Shown one piece after another: positions 53,742 through 63,860 of a stretch of 64,000 bases of DNA (its first letter is position 1; every line of letters begins with the position of its first letter). The translations under genes were made by a program, and so were the position numbers. The stretch comes from Clostridia bacterium (GTDB taxonomy: Bacteria; Bacillota; Clostridia; Lutisporales; Lutisporaceae), in contig DASPIR010000023.1 of the NCBI GenBank assembly GCA_035628995.1, positions 677,014 through 741,013 of the forward strand, in the 5' to 3' direction. The notes beneath the pieces are model-generated. The model searched no databases. It saw nothing but the letters and a program-made list of their open reading frames with translations, and was not told the DNA's origin.

Positions 53742-54551
53742 CTCTTCTGTAATACTTACCCATTCAGGCTTTCTATTGCTGAATACTGTTATGAATCTGA
53801 AGCCCGCTTCCCTTGCCAGCTCTTCCGCTTCCGCCAGACCCTTGCCCACATCCTCTGCGAAGTGTGAATCAGAGCCCGTGGTCAGTATCTCGCCTCCCAG
53901 TTCTTTATAGAGCCTCAGCACATCCAAGCCCGGCATTGTTTCTTTCGGGGTCTGTCTCAGTCCTGAAGTGTTTATTTCTATGCCCTTCCCACGAAGTATC
54001 GCAAGCTGCAGTACTTCCTTCAGAAGCTCATACTGGCACGCCAAGGTTATGTTCTTCTTGTACACGGCCGCACTGTACCTTTTAATCAAGTCCAGATGGC
54101 CGATGCATTCAAAATCACCCCAATTAACAAGCTGCTTTAGCTGCTCCAGGTATTTGCTGCATATTTCCTCTTCACTTATTTTGGAATAGTCAACTTCTGA
54201 AACATCCATACCCTCTGGAAGCTTATGTGCAGATGCAATGACATAATCATAGGGGAAATCTGCAAGAATCGCACTTGAAACCTTTGGGAACAAATGGGGC
54301 TGACCCAGTTCTACGCCTAGTTTAACTTTCAGCTTGCCCTTAAATGCCTGCTTGGCTTTTGTGATATCTGCCCAGTATCCCTTCTGATCATAATATAGGC
54401 ACTTCACATCTCCAATGTATGGTTCGAAGTGATCTGTTACGGCTATTTCCCTTATTCCTTTGTTAACCGCGCTCTGGCAAAGTTCCATTATAGTATTGTG
54501 TCCATCGGTTGAATAGGTGGAGTGTACATGATAATCTATTAAATATTTCAT
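53700..54551 (-). CDS. PHP-domain histidinol-phosphatase-like protein (HisK/HisJ family)
   Basis: A 283-residue PHP hydrolase. DYHVHSTYSTDG, AVTDHFEP, GVELGQPH, SAHKL, GHLDLIKRY and TGSDSHFAEDVG supply the trinuclear metal site of HisJ/HisK-type phosphatases, which remove phosphate from histidinol phosphate. No other histidine gene is near, so another phosphoester is possible. Confidence 0.85.
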   Translation of the reverse strand: MKYLIDYHVHSTYSTDGHNTIMELCQSAVNKGIREIAVTDHFEPYIGDVKCLYYDQKGYWADITKAKQAFKGKLKVKLGVELGQPHLFPKVSSAILADFPYDYVIASAHKLPEGMDVSEVDYSKISEEEICSKYLEQLKQLVNWGDFECIGHLDLIKRYSAAVYKKNITLACQYELLKEVLQLAILRGKGIEINTSGLRQTPKETMPGLDVLRLYKELGGEILTTGSDSHFAEDVGKGLAEAEELAREAGFRFITVFSNRKPEWVSITEEKNTFSNMKQIINR

Positions 54552-54650
54552 TCTCTCACCTCCTTTCTTATATTATATTATCACTTATCGGCTTATGAAA
54601 GGTTATGGATATATGAAAATTATGTTAAATATTGATTACAAAGAAATATG

Positions 54651-54684
54651 ACAAAAGGCCGTATAGATTTACCTATACGGCCTT
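54651..54684 (-). terminator. Terminator downstream of the Na/Pi symporter gene
   Basis: Perfect 12-bp stem (54655-54666 with 54673-54684), six-base loop, TTTTG after it on the minus strand. Confidence 0.85.
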
Positions 54685-54727
54685 AATATTTCGAGAGTAT
54701 TATTTCTTTCTATTATTATCAGCTGCT

Positions 54728-56392
54728 CTAATTTTCCTTTGAGTTGACGCTATCTGCAACTATCAAGCAAATGTTATGCAGATGATCAGCAATTCTCTCC
54801 AAATGGTTGATTGCATCAAGGAATATGATGCCTGACTGTACATTGCAGGTGCCTGCCTCCAACCTCTGAATATGCTTTTCCTTGAGTTCATCGGACAGGT
54901 TATCTATTGTGTCTTCCCTTGATGCAGCCAGCAATGCTATTTCCCCATTGTCTTCAGTGTACGCTGTGAGACACTCATTCATCATTAAGGAAATTTCATT
55001 GTATAGAATGTCAAGCTCACACAGTCCCATCTCACTGAATTGGAGCCTCAACTCCATCTTGCGCTGTGCCAGTTCAATTATATCCTCACAATGATCTCCG
55101 ACTCTTTCAAAGTTATTGATACTGTTAATAAGTGCCGGTATTCTTGCTGATTGATCACTATCAAGGTCTTTCCTAGATATCTCCACCAGGTACTGGGTAA
55201 TCTCAGCCTGCATTTTGTTTATTTTTTCCTCATTTTCAAGTACTGTACTTATCTTATTCCTGTCATCATCCATCAAACTGATAACAGCGTCCTCCAGCAT
55301 ACTCTTAGCAATCGCTCCTGCATTAAGCACTTCTTGAGTGGCGGCTTTCAAAGCAGCTACCGGAGTTTCAATAAGAAGGCGATCCAAATGCTCACCCTCA
55401 TACTCTTCATTTTTTCTCTCAGGGATGATCTTTTCTAGGAACTGCACATAGTATTTCGTTATTGGAAGGAATACCAGGGCACTGATTACATTGAAAACAG
55501 TATGTGTATTTGCTACCAGAAACGCCTTTGGCTCATGAAGCACATTATAAGTGACCCATTCAATTATACCTGTAAACGGTTTCAGAACAATAATCGCCAT
55601 CACAACACCAATTACATTATAAAGAGTATGTGCCCATGCAGTCCTTCTGGCAGCAGTATTTGCTTTCAAACTTGCCAGCTGAGCTGTGACACATGTTCCT
55701 ATATTATCACCAAGCGTTAAGCCTATAGCAGCCTGAAAGCTGATCAAGTCTGCACTAAAGAGTGATATGGTCAAAGCAACTGTAGCAGAACTGCTGTGTA
55801 TAAGCATCGTTGCGATCATACCAACAAATAATCCTAAGAATGGACTCTGTCCGTATTGCAGGAACAACTGTCTTGCTGTCTCACTGTCCTTTATATAAGG
55901 CAGACTGGCGTTCAAAGTCTTCAATCCAAGGAACATAAGACCGAAGCCCATTAGTGCCTGACCAATATTCTTTGTGCTATCTTTCTTAGAAAAGGCCATT
56001 ATGAAGAAGCCTATTGCCACAACCGGGAGCGCTATGTAAGTCAGCTTCAATGACATAAGCTGTGCAGTTATAGTCGTTCCTATGTTTGTTCCATATATAA
56101 TCCCCACTGCCTGGGTCAGATTCATCAAACCTGCATTCACAAAACCGACAGTCATTACTGTAATAGCTGTACTGCTTTGCACCAGCATTGTAATAAACGT
56201 ACCTACAAAAAATGCTACATATATGTTCTTTGTCAGCACAGAGAGAATTTTCTTCATCACTTTCCCTGAGGCCTTTTCCAGTCCGCCGCCCATGAAATCA
56301 ACACCATACATGAGTAAGGCTGTCCCACCAAAAAGGTTGAAAATTATCTGGATTGTGACATTATCCTGTATTAAATGGTTCAAATCCGGCAT
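54728..56392 (-). CDS. Na+/phosphate cotransporter with C-terminal PhoU-like domain
   Basis: A 554-residue NptA/PNaS-family protein. Two inverted repeats carry QSSTAITVMTVGFVNAGL and HSSSATVALTISLFSADL, the symporter signatures. About eight membrane helices extend to residue 330. The remainder (about 340-554) is a helical PhoU-like domain with FERVGDHCEDI and HLERIADHLHNICL. It takes up phosphate or balances its level. ATG at 56392 follows GGGAGG; the ATG at 56410 is further upstream of this site. Monocistronic. Confidence 0.9.
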   Translation of the reverse strand: MPDLNHLIQDNVTIQIIFNLFGGTALLMYGVDFMGGGLEKASGKVMKKILSVLTKNIYVAFFVGTFITMLVQSSTAITVMTVGFVNAGLMNLTQAVGIIYGTNIGTTITAQLMSLKLTYIALPVVAIGFFIMAFSKKDSTKNIGQALMGFGLMFLGLKTLNASLPYIKDSETARQLFLQYGQSPFLGLFVGMIATMLIHSSSATVALTISLFSADLISFQAAIGLTLGDNIGTCVTAQLASLKANTAARRTAWAHTLYNVIGVVMAIIVLKPFTGIIEWVTYNVLHEPKAFLVANTHTVFNVISALVFLPITKYYVQFLEKIIPERKNEEYEGEHLDRLLIETPVAALKAATQEVLNAGAIAKSMLEDAVISLMDDDRNKISTVLENEEKINKMQAEITQYLVEISRKDLDSDQSARIPALINSINNFERVGDHCEDIIELAQRKMELRLQFSEMGLCELDILYNEISLMMNECLTAYTEDNGEIALLAASREDTIDNLSDELKEKHIQRLEAGTCNVQSGIIFLDAINHLERIADHLHNICLIVADSVNSKEN

Positions 56393-56524
56393 AAGAATCC
56401 TCCCTGACATATAATATTATATTTGTACAAGACCTTTTATATTATATAACAACAAGACTTTCTACACAATAGCTTACAAGGCAATTAGAGAGAATTAATA
56501 GAAATTTAACAAATTGTTCACAAG

Positions 56525-56562
56525 AAAAAAAACAAGACTACATCTATAAAAGTGCAGTCTTG
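56525..56562 (-). terminator. Terminator downstream of the histidine kinase gene
   Basis: CAAGACT/AGTCTTG arms (56533-56539 with 56556-56562) plus an inner CA/TG pair, then T8 on the minus strand. Confidence 0.85.
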
Positions 56563-56571
56563 CTCTGATAG

Positions 56572-58812
56572 TTAGTTATTTATTGCACATGGAAGAATAA
56601 TCATAAATGTAGTTCCTTCACCAAATTTACTAGCGACCTTGAGTGACCCACCATGCTCATTGATTATATATTTGAAAACGCTTACCCCCAGACCTGTCCC
56701 TTTTGGTTTAGTCGTATAGAATGGAGTCCCGATGCTTTCAAGCTGCTCCTCAGTCATTCCGATTCCATTGTCTCTGATGATAATGCGCATCACCTTGCTT
56801 TTTCTATCATGCTCAGTGCTGATATCCAATTTGGGATCAATTGCACCATTCATAGCATCAATAGCATTGTCAACCATTCCAAGTACAGCATTCTTTATCT
56901 GCTGACTGCTCGTTAGAACAGGCTGCTCTGTGTCGGAATAGTAAAATCTGGTCTTTATTCCATGCTTGTAGGCATTGCTTGATATCAGCATCTCAAGGGA
57001 GTTCAGCAGATTGTTTATACTTGTTTCTATATAATCTCCCGAAGCCGGCTTAGAAAACTGCAGGAAATCCGATACTATTTCCCCTATATCATCCACAGCA
57101 CTCTCCATTACTAAAGTATACTCTGATACTTTTTCCGGTTTGGCTCTGCTGCGCATCAATTGACATAAGCCTTTAATTGATGCAAGGGGGTTTTTTATTT
57201 CATGAACTAGTCCAGCAGCCATTTGTCCTATTACTGCCATCTTTTCGCCATGTATTATCTTCTCCTGTTCTCCCTCAAACTCGGTAATGTCTCTGCCTAT
57301 AATTATCCATCCTATTTTCTCATTATCAACATCATAGATTGATGAGCTATCGAGACTTATCTTTTTTATTTCTCCATTCATTGCCCTTATATTCCATTTT
57401 TCACCGTGCATCATATTCTCATTCTTAATGTTTATATGAGCGCTGTCCTTAAGATTGGACTGTAAAAGACGGGACAGCTCCATAATGTCTAACCCTATTA
57501 TTTCATTGGTTCTCATATTAGTGATTTCCACAAACTTTTTATTGCACATAGCTACTTTTCTATTTGTATCAAGAATGCAAATCAGATTATCCATTGAATC
57601 AAGGACAGTCTGTGTCTGGAGCTGCATATTTTCAATTGCTTGTGCTTTTTTTGCATCTCTCACAGCAAACGCCATACCCATGGACTGTTTCATGGCAATA
57701 AAAATCAATTTCCCTCCCGGTTCATTTGAAAATGACGTCTTCCCATAAAAGGTTATGCTTCCATCCTGAAGCTTCGGCAGCTTCTCCAATAGCTCAAGCT
57801 TGCTTAAGCCGTAAAGCTCTATGGACCCCAAAAACTTTTCAATTGTTATTCCATACAGATTTCTCATTTCATATCTGAATAGATTATCGCACAATTTGCT
57901 GGTGTAAGTAATAACTCCCTCCAAATCGAAGGTTATTATTCCAATAGGCGAATTATCTAGCAGCTTTTCATAAAAATCCTTAACTTTTCTTACCTGCATA
58001 TAGGGGTATTCAACTGTTGTTTTATATACGCCATAATAAATGAAACCATGATATGCCAGCTTGAATATGTGCCCCATAAACTGCACTGGAGATGCTACTG
58101 CATCACTCATTGCAAAGCATATCCTTGCAGGCATAAAGACACTCATGGAAAGTATTATATATTTATACATGGCTTTTTCTCTGTCATCCGTACTTTCTAT
58201 GTACTTTGCCCTATAGATGACTATCAAGCAGAGCGCGGTTAAAGCCAATGATATATCCGCATGATGCTTATTTATGGTTATGTTTGATTTAATATAAAAA
58301 ACAGGGATGTAGTTCACTATACCGATAGCTGCAGTCAGCAGCAGCAAAGCTGTACACAGTGACAGCAGGTGACCCAGCCACCGGTTAATTGTACATCCCC
58401 TCTTATAAAAGCTAAGCAGCAGCCAAATTAATAACTCAAAAAAAGCTGTTAACACCCCATATTTCAATGAAATATCTATAAGGGAATTAACTAAGGGATA
58501 TGGTAGATTTATCACATCGGAAAGATTTACAATATGAGGTAAGTTTAAGATTACCATTGCCAAAGCGCCAGATCCAACCCATTGAATAAAACAATTGGCT
58601 TCTGAATATGTACTCCATACCTGGAAGAAAGTGAATATCATTAAGAAAAGGCTGAATAGCTCTATAGTTGTGTGCAGGAATTGATAATTTGCACTCCACA
58701 GCTTTACAAATAATAAATGTGATACCACATATCCACAAATTATTATAGCTGCCAATAACAACAAATGACGGTTATTTGCGAAGATAGGTTTTTTTTTGGA
58801 CAACTGAAACAA
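56572..58812 (-). CDS. MASE3-PAS-PAS sensor histidine kinase
   Basis: A 746-residue kinase. About seven or eight N-terminal helices (to about 270) resemble the MASE3 sensor. PAS domains lie at about 280-400 and 400-515. The HisKA domain has the phospho-acceptor His537 in GLVHEIKNPLAS. The ATPase has NAVLGMVDNAIDAM (N box), DNGIGM (G1) and KGTGLGVSVFKYI (G2). No response regulator gene is adjacent, so it is an orphan; in Clostridia such kinases often feed Spo0A, which here is only inference. Confidence 0.88.
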   Translation of the reverse strand: MFQLSKKKPIFANNRHLLLLAAIIICGYVVSHLLFVKLWSANYQFLHTTIELFSLFLMIFTFFQVWSTYSEANCFIQWVGSGALAMVILNLPHIVNLSDVINLPYPLVNSLIDISLKYGVLTAFFELLIWLLLSFYKRGCTINRWLGHLLSLCTALLLLTAAIGIVNYIPVFYIKSNITINKHHADISLALTALCLIVIYRAKYIESTDDREKAMYKYIILSMSVFMPARICFAMSDAVASPVQFMGHIFKLAYHGFIYYGVYKTTVEYPYMQVRKVKDFYEKLLDNSPIGIITFDLEGVITYTSKLCDNLFRYEMRNLYGITIEKFLGSIELYGLSKLELLEKLPKLQDGSITFYGKTSFSNEPGGKLIFIAMKQSMGMAFAVRDAKKAQAIENMQLQTQTVLDSMDNLICILDTNRKVAMCNKKFVEITNMRTNEIIGLDIMELSRLLQSNLKDSAHINIKNENMMHGEKWNIRAMNGEIKKISLDSSSIYDVDNEKIGWIIIGRDITEFEGEQEKIIHGEKMAVIGQMAAGLVHEIKNPLASIKGLCQLMRSRAKPEKVSEYTLVMESAVDDIGEIVSDFLQFSKPASGDYIETSINNLLNSLEMLISSNAYKHGIKTRFYYSDTEQPVLTSSQQIKNAVLGMVDNAIDAMNGAIDPKLDISTEHDRKSKVMRIIIRDNGIGMTEEQLESIGTPFYTTKPKGTGLGVSVFKYIINEHGGSLKVASKFGEGTTFMIILPCAINN

Positions 58813-58965
58813 TGCACTTACCTCCCCTAATCAAGATGCGACTTCAGATTATGGTGTAATTTCACATTGATTACATATTATGTATATTATATCTCTAAAC
58901 CATTTTTTTAACAAACCACTATTTATATATTATGGGATTATATGTAAACATATATGGGATATGAA

Positions 58966-58999
58966 AAGCAAAAACCCGAATACATACGTATTCAGGTTT
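58966..58999 (-). terminator. Terminator of the structured ncRNA
   Basis: An 11-bp stem with one G-U pair (58973-58983 with 58988-58998), tetraloop, followed on the minus strand by TTTTTGCTTTT. Confidence 0.85.
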
Positions 59000-59216
59000 A
59001 TTTATTGCGCGTTATTGTACCAAGATACCGACGCCTTATTTTGACACCTATCTCTCGATAGGTGGGTGTCCGCAGCATGCTTTTACCTTCCCCGGCCTCA
59101 TTAGGACTTACTATGGGCTTGATATCCGTCATTTGATGTAGGACTCCCGATTCATTGATGTAGGTTCAAAATAAAAGCTTATCAAATATCTCAGAAACAT
59201 TTTTTATCTTTCGTGT
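58968..59216 (-). ncRNA. Structured non-coding RNA with own promoter and terminator (raiA-type or 6S-like candidate)
   Basis: No reading frame is supported in this 249-base unit. It starts about 7 bases after a perfect promoter and ends at a strong terminator. It contains an 8-bp stem capped by a GAGA (GNRA) tetraloop (59045-59064), and two direct copies of the 10-mer CCTACATCAA (59133-59142 and 59155-59164 on the minus strand). It also has many GC-rich blocks (GAGTCC, CAAGCCCATAG, GAGGCCGGGG, GCATGCTGCGG) that stand out in AT-rich DNA, as in deeply conserved RNAs. The length and texture resemble the raiA RNA of Clostridia or a 6S RNA. I cannot decide from memory. It lacks the core motifs of RNase P, SRP RNA and tmRNA. 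Confidence 0.75.
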
Positions 59217-59222
59217 AACACT

Positions 59223-59251
59223 ATTATAAACGCTAATATTAATCTAATCAA
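59223..59251 (-). promoter_or_regulatory. Sigma-A promoter of the ncRNA
   Basis: TTGATT (59246-59251), 17-bp spacer, TATAAT (59223-59228) on the minus strand, directly after the activase stop codon and with no open frame downstream. Confidence 0.8.
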
Positions 59252-59270
59252 CAATCAGTTTTTAGCATTT

Positions 59271-60107
59271 TCACACCACTATTACATTCCTGCAGCCTTT
59301 TTCCTCTGCAGACTTCTTTAAATCTTCCATTAACTCATTGGATGGCATGGGTACTTTTTTCATATCTCCAAAAACACCCAGCGGCCTGAATTTTATGAGC
59401 TTATATTTTATTTCGGGGTTCAACTTCGATATCATCGCGCTTATTTCACATACATTGCGATGATTATCAAGCAAACCCGGTACAATGACTGTCCTTATCT
59501 CATATAGTTTTCCCAAACCTGCAAGATATTCGACATTTTTAAGTACTAAATCATTGGACATGCCTGTCAGCATTCTATGCTCTTCCTCATCAAAGGACTT
59601 AATGTCGAGCATCACCATGTCCATAGAATTTACCAGCATATCCTCTTTCGAAAAATCAATGCTGCCATTAGTATCGATAAAGGCTGTAAGTTTTGATTTA
59701 TGCACCTCATAAAACAACTCTGCAAGAAACTCTTTCTGCAAAGTACACTCGCCTCCGGAAACAGTAATTCCAGAAATGAATGGCCTTACCTTATCAACTG
59801 TTTTCATTACATCTCCTACTGTCATAAGAACCGCTTTGGGACTACTTTTATTGCGGCAGGCAGCAAGACAAGCATCACAGCTTATGCAGCTGCTGGAATT
59901 CCAAGTCACTTTTCCATTAATATTGTCCAATGAACTGGAGGGACAAGCTGATATGCACAGTCCACAGTGTGTACACCGACTTATTGTCTCAGGATTATGG
60001 CAATATAGGCATCTATAATTGCAGCCCTGCAAAAATATAGCTATACGGTTGCCAGGACCATCAACTGAGCTGAAAGGCAGTATCTTGTTCACAAGTGCCT
60101 TAGCCAT
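59271..60107 (-). CDS. Glycyl radical enzyme activase (YjjW-like, radical SAM)
   Basis: A 278-residue radical SAM protein. CNYRCLYC (CX3CX2C) near 29-36 binds the catalytic cluster. A ferredoxin-like insert with two Cys sets (CTHCGLCISAC and CISCDACLAAC) holds two more [4Fe-4S] clusters, as in larger activases. GITVSGGECTLQ is the SAM-binding GGE motif. It makes the glycyl radical on the partner enzyme encoded upstream, whose stop it overlaps by 8 nt. Confidence 0.9.
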   Translation of the reverse strand: MAKALVNKILPFSSVDGPGNRIAIFLQGCNYRCLYCHNPETISRCTHCGLCISACPSSSLDNINGKVTWNSSSCISCDACLAACRNKSSPKAVLMTVGDVMKTVDKVRPFISGITVSGGECTLQKEFLAELFYEVHKSKLTAFIDTNGSIDFSKEDMLVNSMDMVMLDIKSFDEEEHRMLTGMSNDLVLKNVEYLAGLGKLYEIRTVIVPGLLDNHRNVCEISAMISKLNPEIKYKLIKFRPLGVFGDMKKVPMPSNELMEDLKKSAEEKGCRNVIVV

Positions 60108-61593
60108 TATGTCTGACCTTTCTCTCCATTATTCTAGAGTTCTGTACTGCTCCAAGCCCTAATGCAACAGTATCATGAAGAGCCTGCTTGCCTTTCTGAA
60201 GTCTTTCAATATCTGACTTTTTAACAAGGTATCCTGTTATTCTGATTAAATCACTGTCTGAAGCATAAAAAGAGATATATCTTAAGCCTGCGGAAAAACC
60301 GCCTTTAATAATATCCAGCAAATATTCCGGGTTATTCTTTACAGTCTCATCAAAGCTAAATACATCTCCTATCCCAGAAGGAAAGAACTTATGAAAGGGC
60401 GCGCTTTGCACCAAATGCTCATGAATCTGCGGCTCATCACCAATGGGAATACGGCATCCCGGACTAATGCCCAAATCAGTATCAATTCCTACCTGCGCAT
60501 GCAGCAGGAAATGACCATCAGATGCCTTGCAGTATTTATTAGTATGCTTTGATACCAGTTGATGCATTCTCTCAATTATTCTAAGTCCAAGTGCATCAGC
60601 AGCTTTACTATGTCCAAACCTATCCTTCTGCTCCTTCGCCCCAAGCAGATGGTTCACACATTCTGCAAGCCCTACCATGCCAAACATGGCTGTAAATGCA
60701 TCCTTATTCAATAATCCTTCATTTACAAGGAAGCTGCTTTCAAAGAAGCCGCTTTCTTCTAATATGAAGCTTATGCGCTGATCCATGAATTCTGACATTT
60801 TAGAAACAGCATCCGGTAGTACTTCATTTAAGAAATGCTCTGGATTATCAGCCTTCTTGGCTAATCTTGCAAGCACCAGTCTTACCAGTGTGAAGCTTCC
60901 TCCGCCTATTGGCAGCCCATTGTAGCAGCTTGCTATGGAGTAATTGATACCGAGATCTCCAACAAACATTTCGTGGTTTGCAAAGCTGGGCTTTGCTGAT
61001 ACAAGCGCAGTACGGACTGCTTCAAGTGCAAAATCGTCAGGTGTCTCCGCACTGTATTTGATTGTCAGGTTCGGGACAGCATCCTGAAGCTCCCTCTCTG
61101 CCCTCAGAATAAGCCTGCCAGCCGTTGTCGGCTCCGGGCCAATATTAGCATGACAAAACGAATCAGTAATAGTGCGGTCCAAATGCATTAGGAATAGCTT
61201 AATAGCCTTATAAGCTTCCTCTTCATCATTGATATAAGGCTCCAGCAAAGTATCCAGATTTCCTACATAAACAGGCATCGTAGTAACTGATGGTACATGT
61301 CTGTATAATATCAGCAGATTGTTTGCAGCTTCCCATATATCATTTGCAGGCTTCAGTCTAAGGAATTCACTGCCCTGCTCCATGAACCTTCTATAATCCG
61401 GTACTATATAGCGAGGTCTGTATGGCGCATTTCCCTCGTTCAAATCGCATATAATTCCTTCCCGCTTATACTCCTGAACCTCTTTTGAAACGTTCAGCAC
61501 CTCAAGAGTATTTTCTGCAGCACGTGCCAGACTCACCAGCTTCTGTTCATAAGTCTGAGTTCTGTCTTTAATAATACTTAAAATATCACTCAT
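60100..61593 (-). CDS. YjjI-type glycyl radical enzyme of unknown substrate
   Basis: A 497-residue member of the YjjI (DUF3029) group, shorter than pyruvate formate-lyase (about 760). RITGYLV carries the radical glycine (Gly454) in the RxxGY motif. SCYNGLPIGGGS near 223 supplies a candidate active-site Cys. The reaction is not known. It pairs with the activase at 59271. The start at 61593 has 5-nt spacing to GGAAGGTG; the GTG at 61608 lies inside that site. Function needs anaerobic conditions. Confidence 0.85.
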   Translation of the reverse strand: MSDILSIIKDRTQTYEQKLVSLARAAENTLEVLNVSKEVQEYKREGIICDLNEGNAPYRPRYIVPDYRRFMEQGSEFLRLKPANDIWEAANNLLILYRHVPSVTTMPVYVGNLDTLLEPYINDEEEAYKAIKLFLMHLDRTITDSFCHANIGPEPTTAGRLILRAERELQDAVPNLTIKYSAETPDDFALEAVRTALVSAKPSFANHEMFVGDLGINYSIASCYNGLPIGGGSFTLVRLVLARLAKKADNPEHFLNEVLPDAVSKMSEFMDQRISFILEESGFFESSFLVNEGLLNKDAFTAMFGMVGLAECVNHLLGAKEQKDRFGHSKAADALGLRIIERMHQLVSKHTNKYCKASDGHFLLHAQVGIDTDLGISPGCRIPIGDEPQIHEHLVQSAPFHKFFPSGIGDVFSFDETVKNNPEYLLDIIKGGFSAGLRYISFYASDSDLIRITGYLVKKSDIERLQKGKQALHDTVALGLGAVQNSRIMERKVRHNG

Positions 61594-61668
61594 CATAACA
61601 CCTTCCACAAAAATTACATTTTTTAAACATTATATTTAAATTATATCATATAGTATAGTTTGAACCCA

Positions 61669-61702
61669 TAAAAAACACCGTATTTAAAATACGGTGTTTT
61701 TA
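61669..61702. terminator. Bidirectional terminator between the chemoreceptor and yjjI-like genes
   Basis: A 15-bp perfect stem (61671-61685 with 61687-61701) whose outer ends are A5 and T5, so it works on both strands; on the minus strand it ends the chemoreceptor transcript. Confidence 0.85.
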
Positions 61703-61715
61703 AAACTAATTTATA

Positions 61716-63710
61716 TTAATACTTAAATTTCGATATGCTTCTCTGCATATCTTCTGCAAGCTTTGCAAGCTCCTCACTCGCTCCTGAAATCTGCTCCATT
61801 GATGAGGTCTGCTCTTCAACTGATGCGGAAGCCTCCTGTGTACCTGCTGCATTCTCTTCTGCAAGAGCAGACAGGTTTTGAATTACATCGATTATTTCGT
61901 CCTTCTTCAGATTCATTGCTTCTCCAGTTTGATTCAACTGCACAATAGCTTCCTTTGTCTTCTCAATTGCATCTGAAATTCCTTCGAACTTTGCTTTTGT
62001 TACTTCAACACCTTCAGTTTGTGCAGCCACCAGAACAGCTGCTCCTTGCAGCGTACTGACTGCGCTGTTAGTCTTATCTGTAAGTTCCTTCACTATTTCC
62101 TCAATTTCTTTAGTGAACATGTTTGAATTCTCTGCCAGCTTTCGTATTTCATCAGCAACAACTGCAAAGCCTCTTCCGGCTTCCCCAGCTCTAGCTGCTT
62201 CTATTGCTGCATTTAATGCAAGCAGGTTTGTCTGCTCTGCTATGTTTCGTATCATTTGACTTGCATTCTCAATTTTTTTAGCGCTTTCACTTGTGTTAAG
62301 CACTACATTATATATTTCTTTAGAGGATTTGCTGCTTGCTTCAGTTTTCACAACAAGGTCTTTAAGTGCCTGGAAGCCTTCATCCTTAAGGTTTGTTACC
62401 TCAAGTGCAGCATTGTTCAGCACCTTCCTCTGAAGCTCTTCTTCAGCTATCATCTGACCTATCTCATTGACCTTCACTGCGCCAACCTCTGTATCCCTTG
62501 CCTGATCGCCGGCACCCGTCGCCATTTCTTCAATGGTTTTCGCAACTTCTTCAGCAGATGTTGCAGCCTGCTGGCTTGTAGCAGTCAATTCTTCAGCTGA
62601 AGAGGCCACATGCTGTGAAGCATCTGCAATTCCCTTAACAAAAACCCTTAAATTATCTGTAACAAGCTGGAAGGAATGTGCAAGCACACCTAATTCATCT
62701 TTTCTCTTCTTTAATGAGCCAGACACATCCTGAGTAATGTCCAGCTCAGCTATTTTCTTTGCATAATTGCTGGCATCCACAATTGGTTTTGATATGTATA
62801 TGCTTATCCCAAATGTAATAGCAATTCCAAACAGTATTGCAATCGATGAAAGAATCAGCATCCAGGTATTCAATTCCTTTATCCTTCCAAGCATTTCACT
62901 TTTTTCAATCGCTATGGCTATGAACCATTCAGTACCGGCGACTGGTGTATAGGCTACAATTCGCTGGGAGCCTTCAAAATAATAATGAGCAATACCGGTC
63001 TCTCCCTTTACCATCTTATTAGCAACAATATCACCAAGTTCTTTGTGTTCTGGCCTTTTCTCCGCATCTGCGATTAGATTAAGCTGTGTCAATACATTTT
63101 CGTCCTTTGGATGTGCCATCAACACGCCTGTTTTATTTACGACATATGAATATCCGGTTTCTCCAAGTTTTATTTGTTTTATAATATTTGAGAGCTCTGT
63201 CCCATCTATAACACCATACAGTACACTCACTACAGCGCTATCCCTAATAATTGGCACAGCTACAATTATAGAAGGCTTTCCGGTAGCTTTACTTATTAAT
63301 ACATCAGAAACATTTGACTTTCCACTTGCAGCCAGCTTGAAATAAGCTCTGTCTGCAACGTTTACCGGATCCCCTTTAAGTCTTGTAGCATTCCCTGCCA
63401 AATCAGCTATAACAAAGGTTTCATAGCCGTTCCTTTCAGCTTCGGGCTGAAGAGTTGCTACCTTCTCCTCCCAAGGTGTTTCATCTGTAAGTATCTTTTG
63501 AGCCGCTATTGCTTCCATTAAAATTATTTTCTGATTTACAAAGCTCCCAATAAGCATTGATGCCTCTGCTGCCGTACTTTCCAAACCATGTTCTCCTTCA
63601 GCCATTACAGCAGCAGCTGCCCTGTTGTCGGCAGCATACCCCAGAACCGCACATAATAGAATTAAAACAATACTGAAGAAGATTACTAATCTGGTTTTTA
63701 TTGACCTCAT
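61716..63710 (-). CDS. Methyl-accepting chemotaxis protein with dCache sensor
   Basis: A 664-residue chemoreceptor. A first membrane helix (about 7-27) is followed by an extracellular dCache domain (about 35-275, with [12 protein letters not shown] and [11 protein letters not shown] motifs that often bind amino acids). Then come a second helix (about 282-304), a HAMP domain (about 305-358) and the long coiled-coil signalling domain. The hairpin tip is [20 protein letters not shown], with [11 protein letters not shown] after it. GGGGGG lies just upstream of the start. No other chemotaxis genes are nearby. Confidence 0.93.
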   Translation of the reverse strand: MRSIKTRLVIFFSIVLILLCAVLGYAADNRAAAAVMAEGEHGLESTAAEASMLIGSFVNQKIILMEAIAAQKILTDETPWEEKVATLQPEAERNGYETFVIADLAGNATRLKGDPVNVADRAYFKLAASGKSNVSDVLISKATGKPSIIVAVPIIRDSAVVSVLYGVIDGTELSNIIKQIKLGETGYSYVVNKTGVLMAHPKDENVLTQLNLIADAEKRPEHKELGDIVANKMVKGETGIAHYYFEGSQRIVAYTPVAGTEWFIAIAIEKSEMLGRIKELNTWMLILSSIAILFGIAITFGISIYISKPIVDASNYAKKIAELDITQDVSGSLKKRKDELGVLAHSFQLVTDNLRVFVKGIADASQHVASSAEELTATSQQAATSAEEVAKTIEEMATGAGDQARDTEVGAVKVNEIGQMIAEEELQRKVLNNAALEVTNLKDEGFQALKDLVVKTEASSKSSKEIYNVVLNTSESAKKIENASQMIRNIAEQTNLLALNAAIEAARAGEAGRGFAVVADEIRKLAENSNMFTKEIEEIVKELTDKTNSAVSTLQGAAVLVAAQTEGVEVTKAKFEGISDAIEKTKEAIVQLNQTGEAMNLKKDEIIDVIQNLSALAEENAAGTQEASASVEEQTSSMEQISGASEELAKLAEDMQRSISKFKY

Positions 63711-63860
63711 ACATTTACCCCCCCTAGCTTAGTTTATTTTATAATGATATAATAATACGAATATGAATACTTATGTCCTATTTCTACATAATTCGTCAAA
63801 TTCCTGCAATTTTCGCGAATTATGGTTCATCTGTTTTAAAAAAAAAGCACCACATTATAA

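Noticed and set aside
58968..59216. ncRNA read as RNase P RNA, SRP RNA, tmRNA or a lysine riboswitch
   Set aside because: None of the hallmark core sequences of those RNAs is present, and no coding gene follows that a riboswitch could control.
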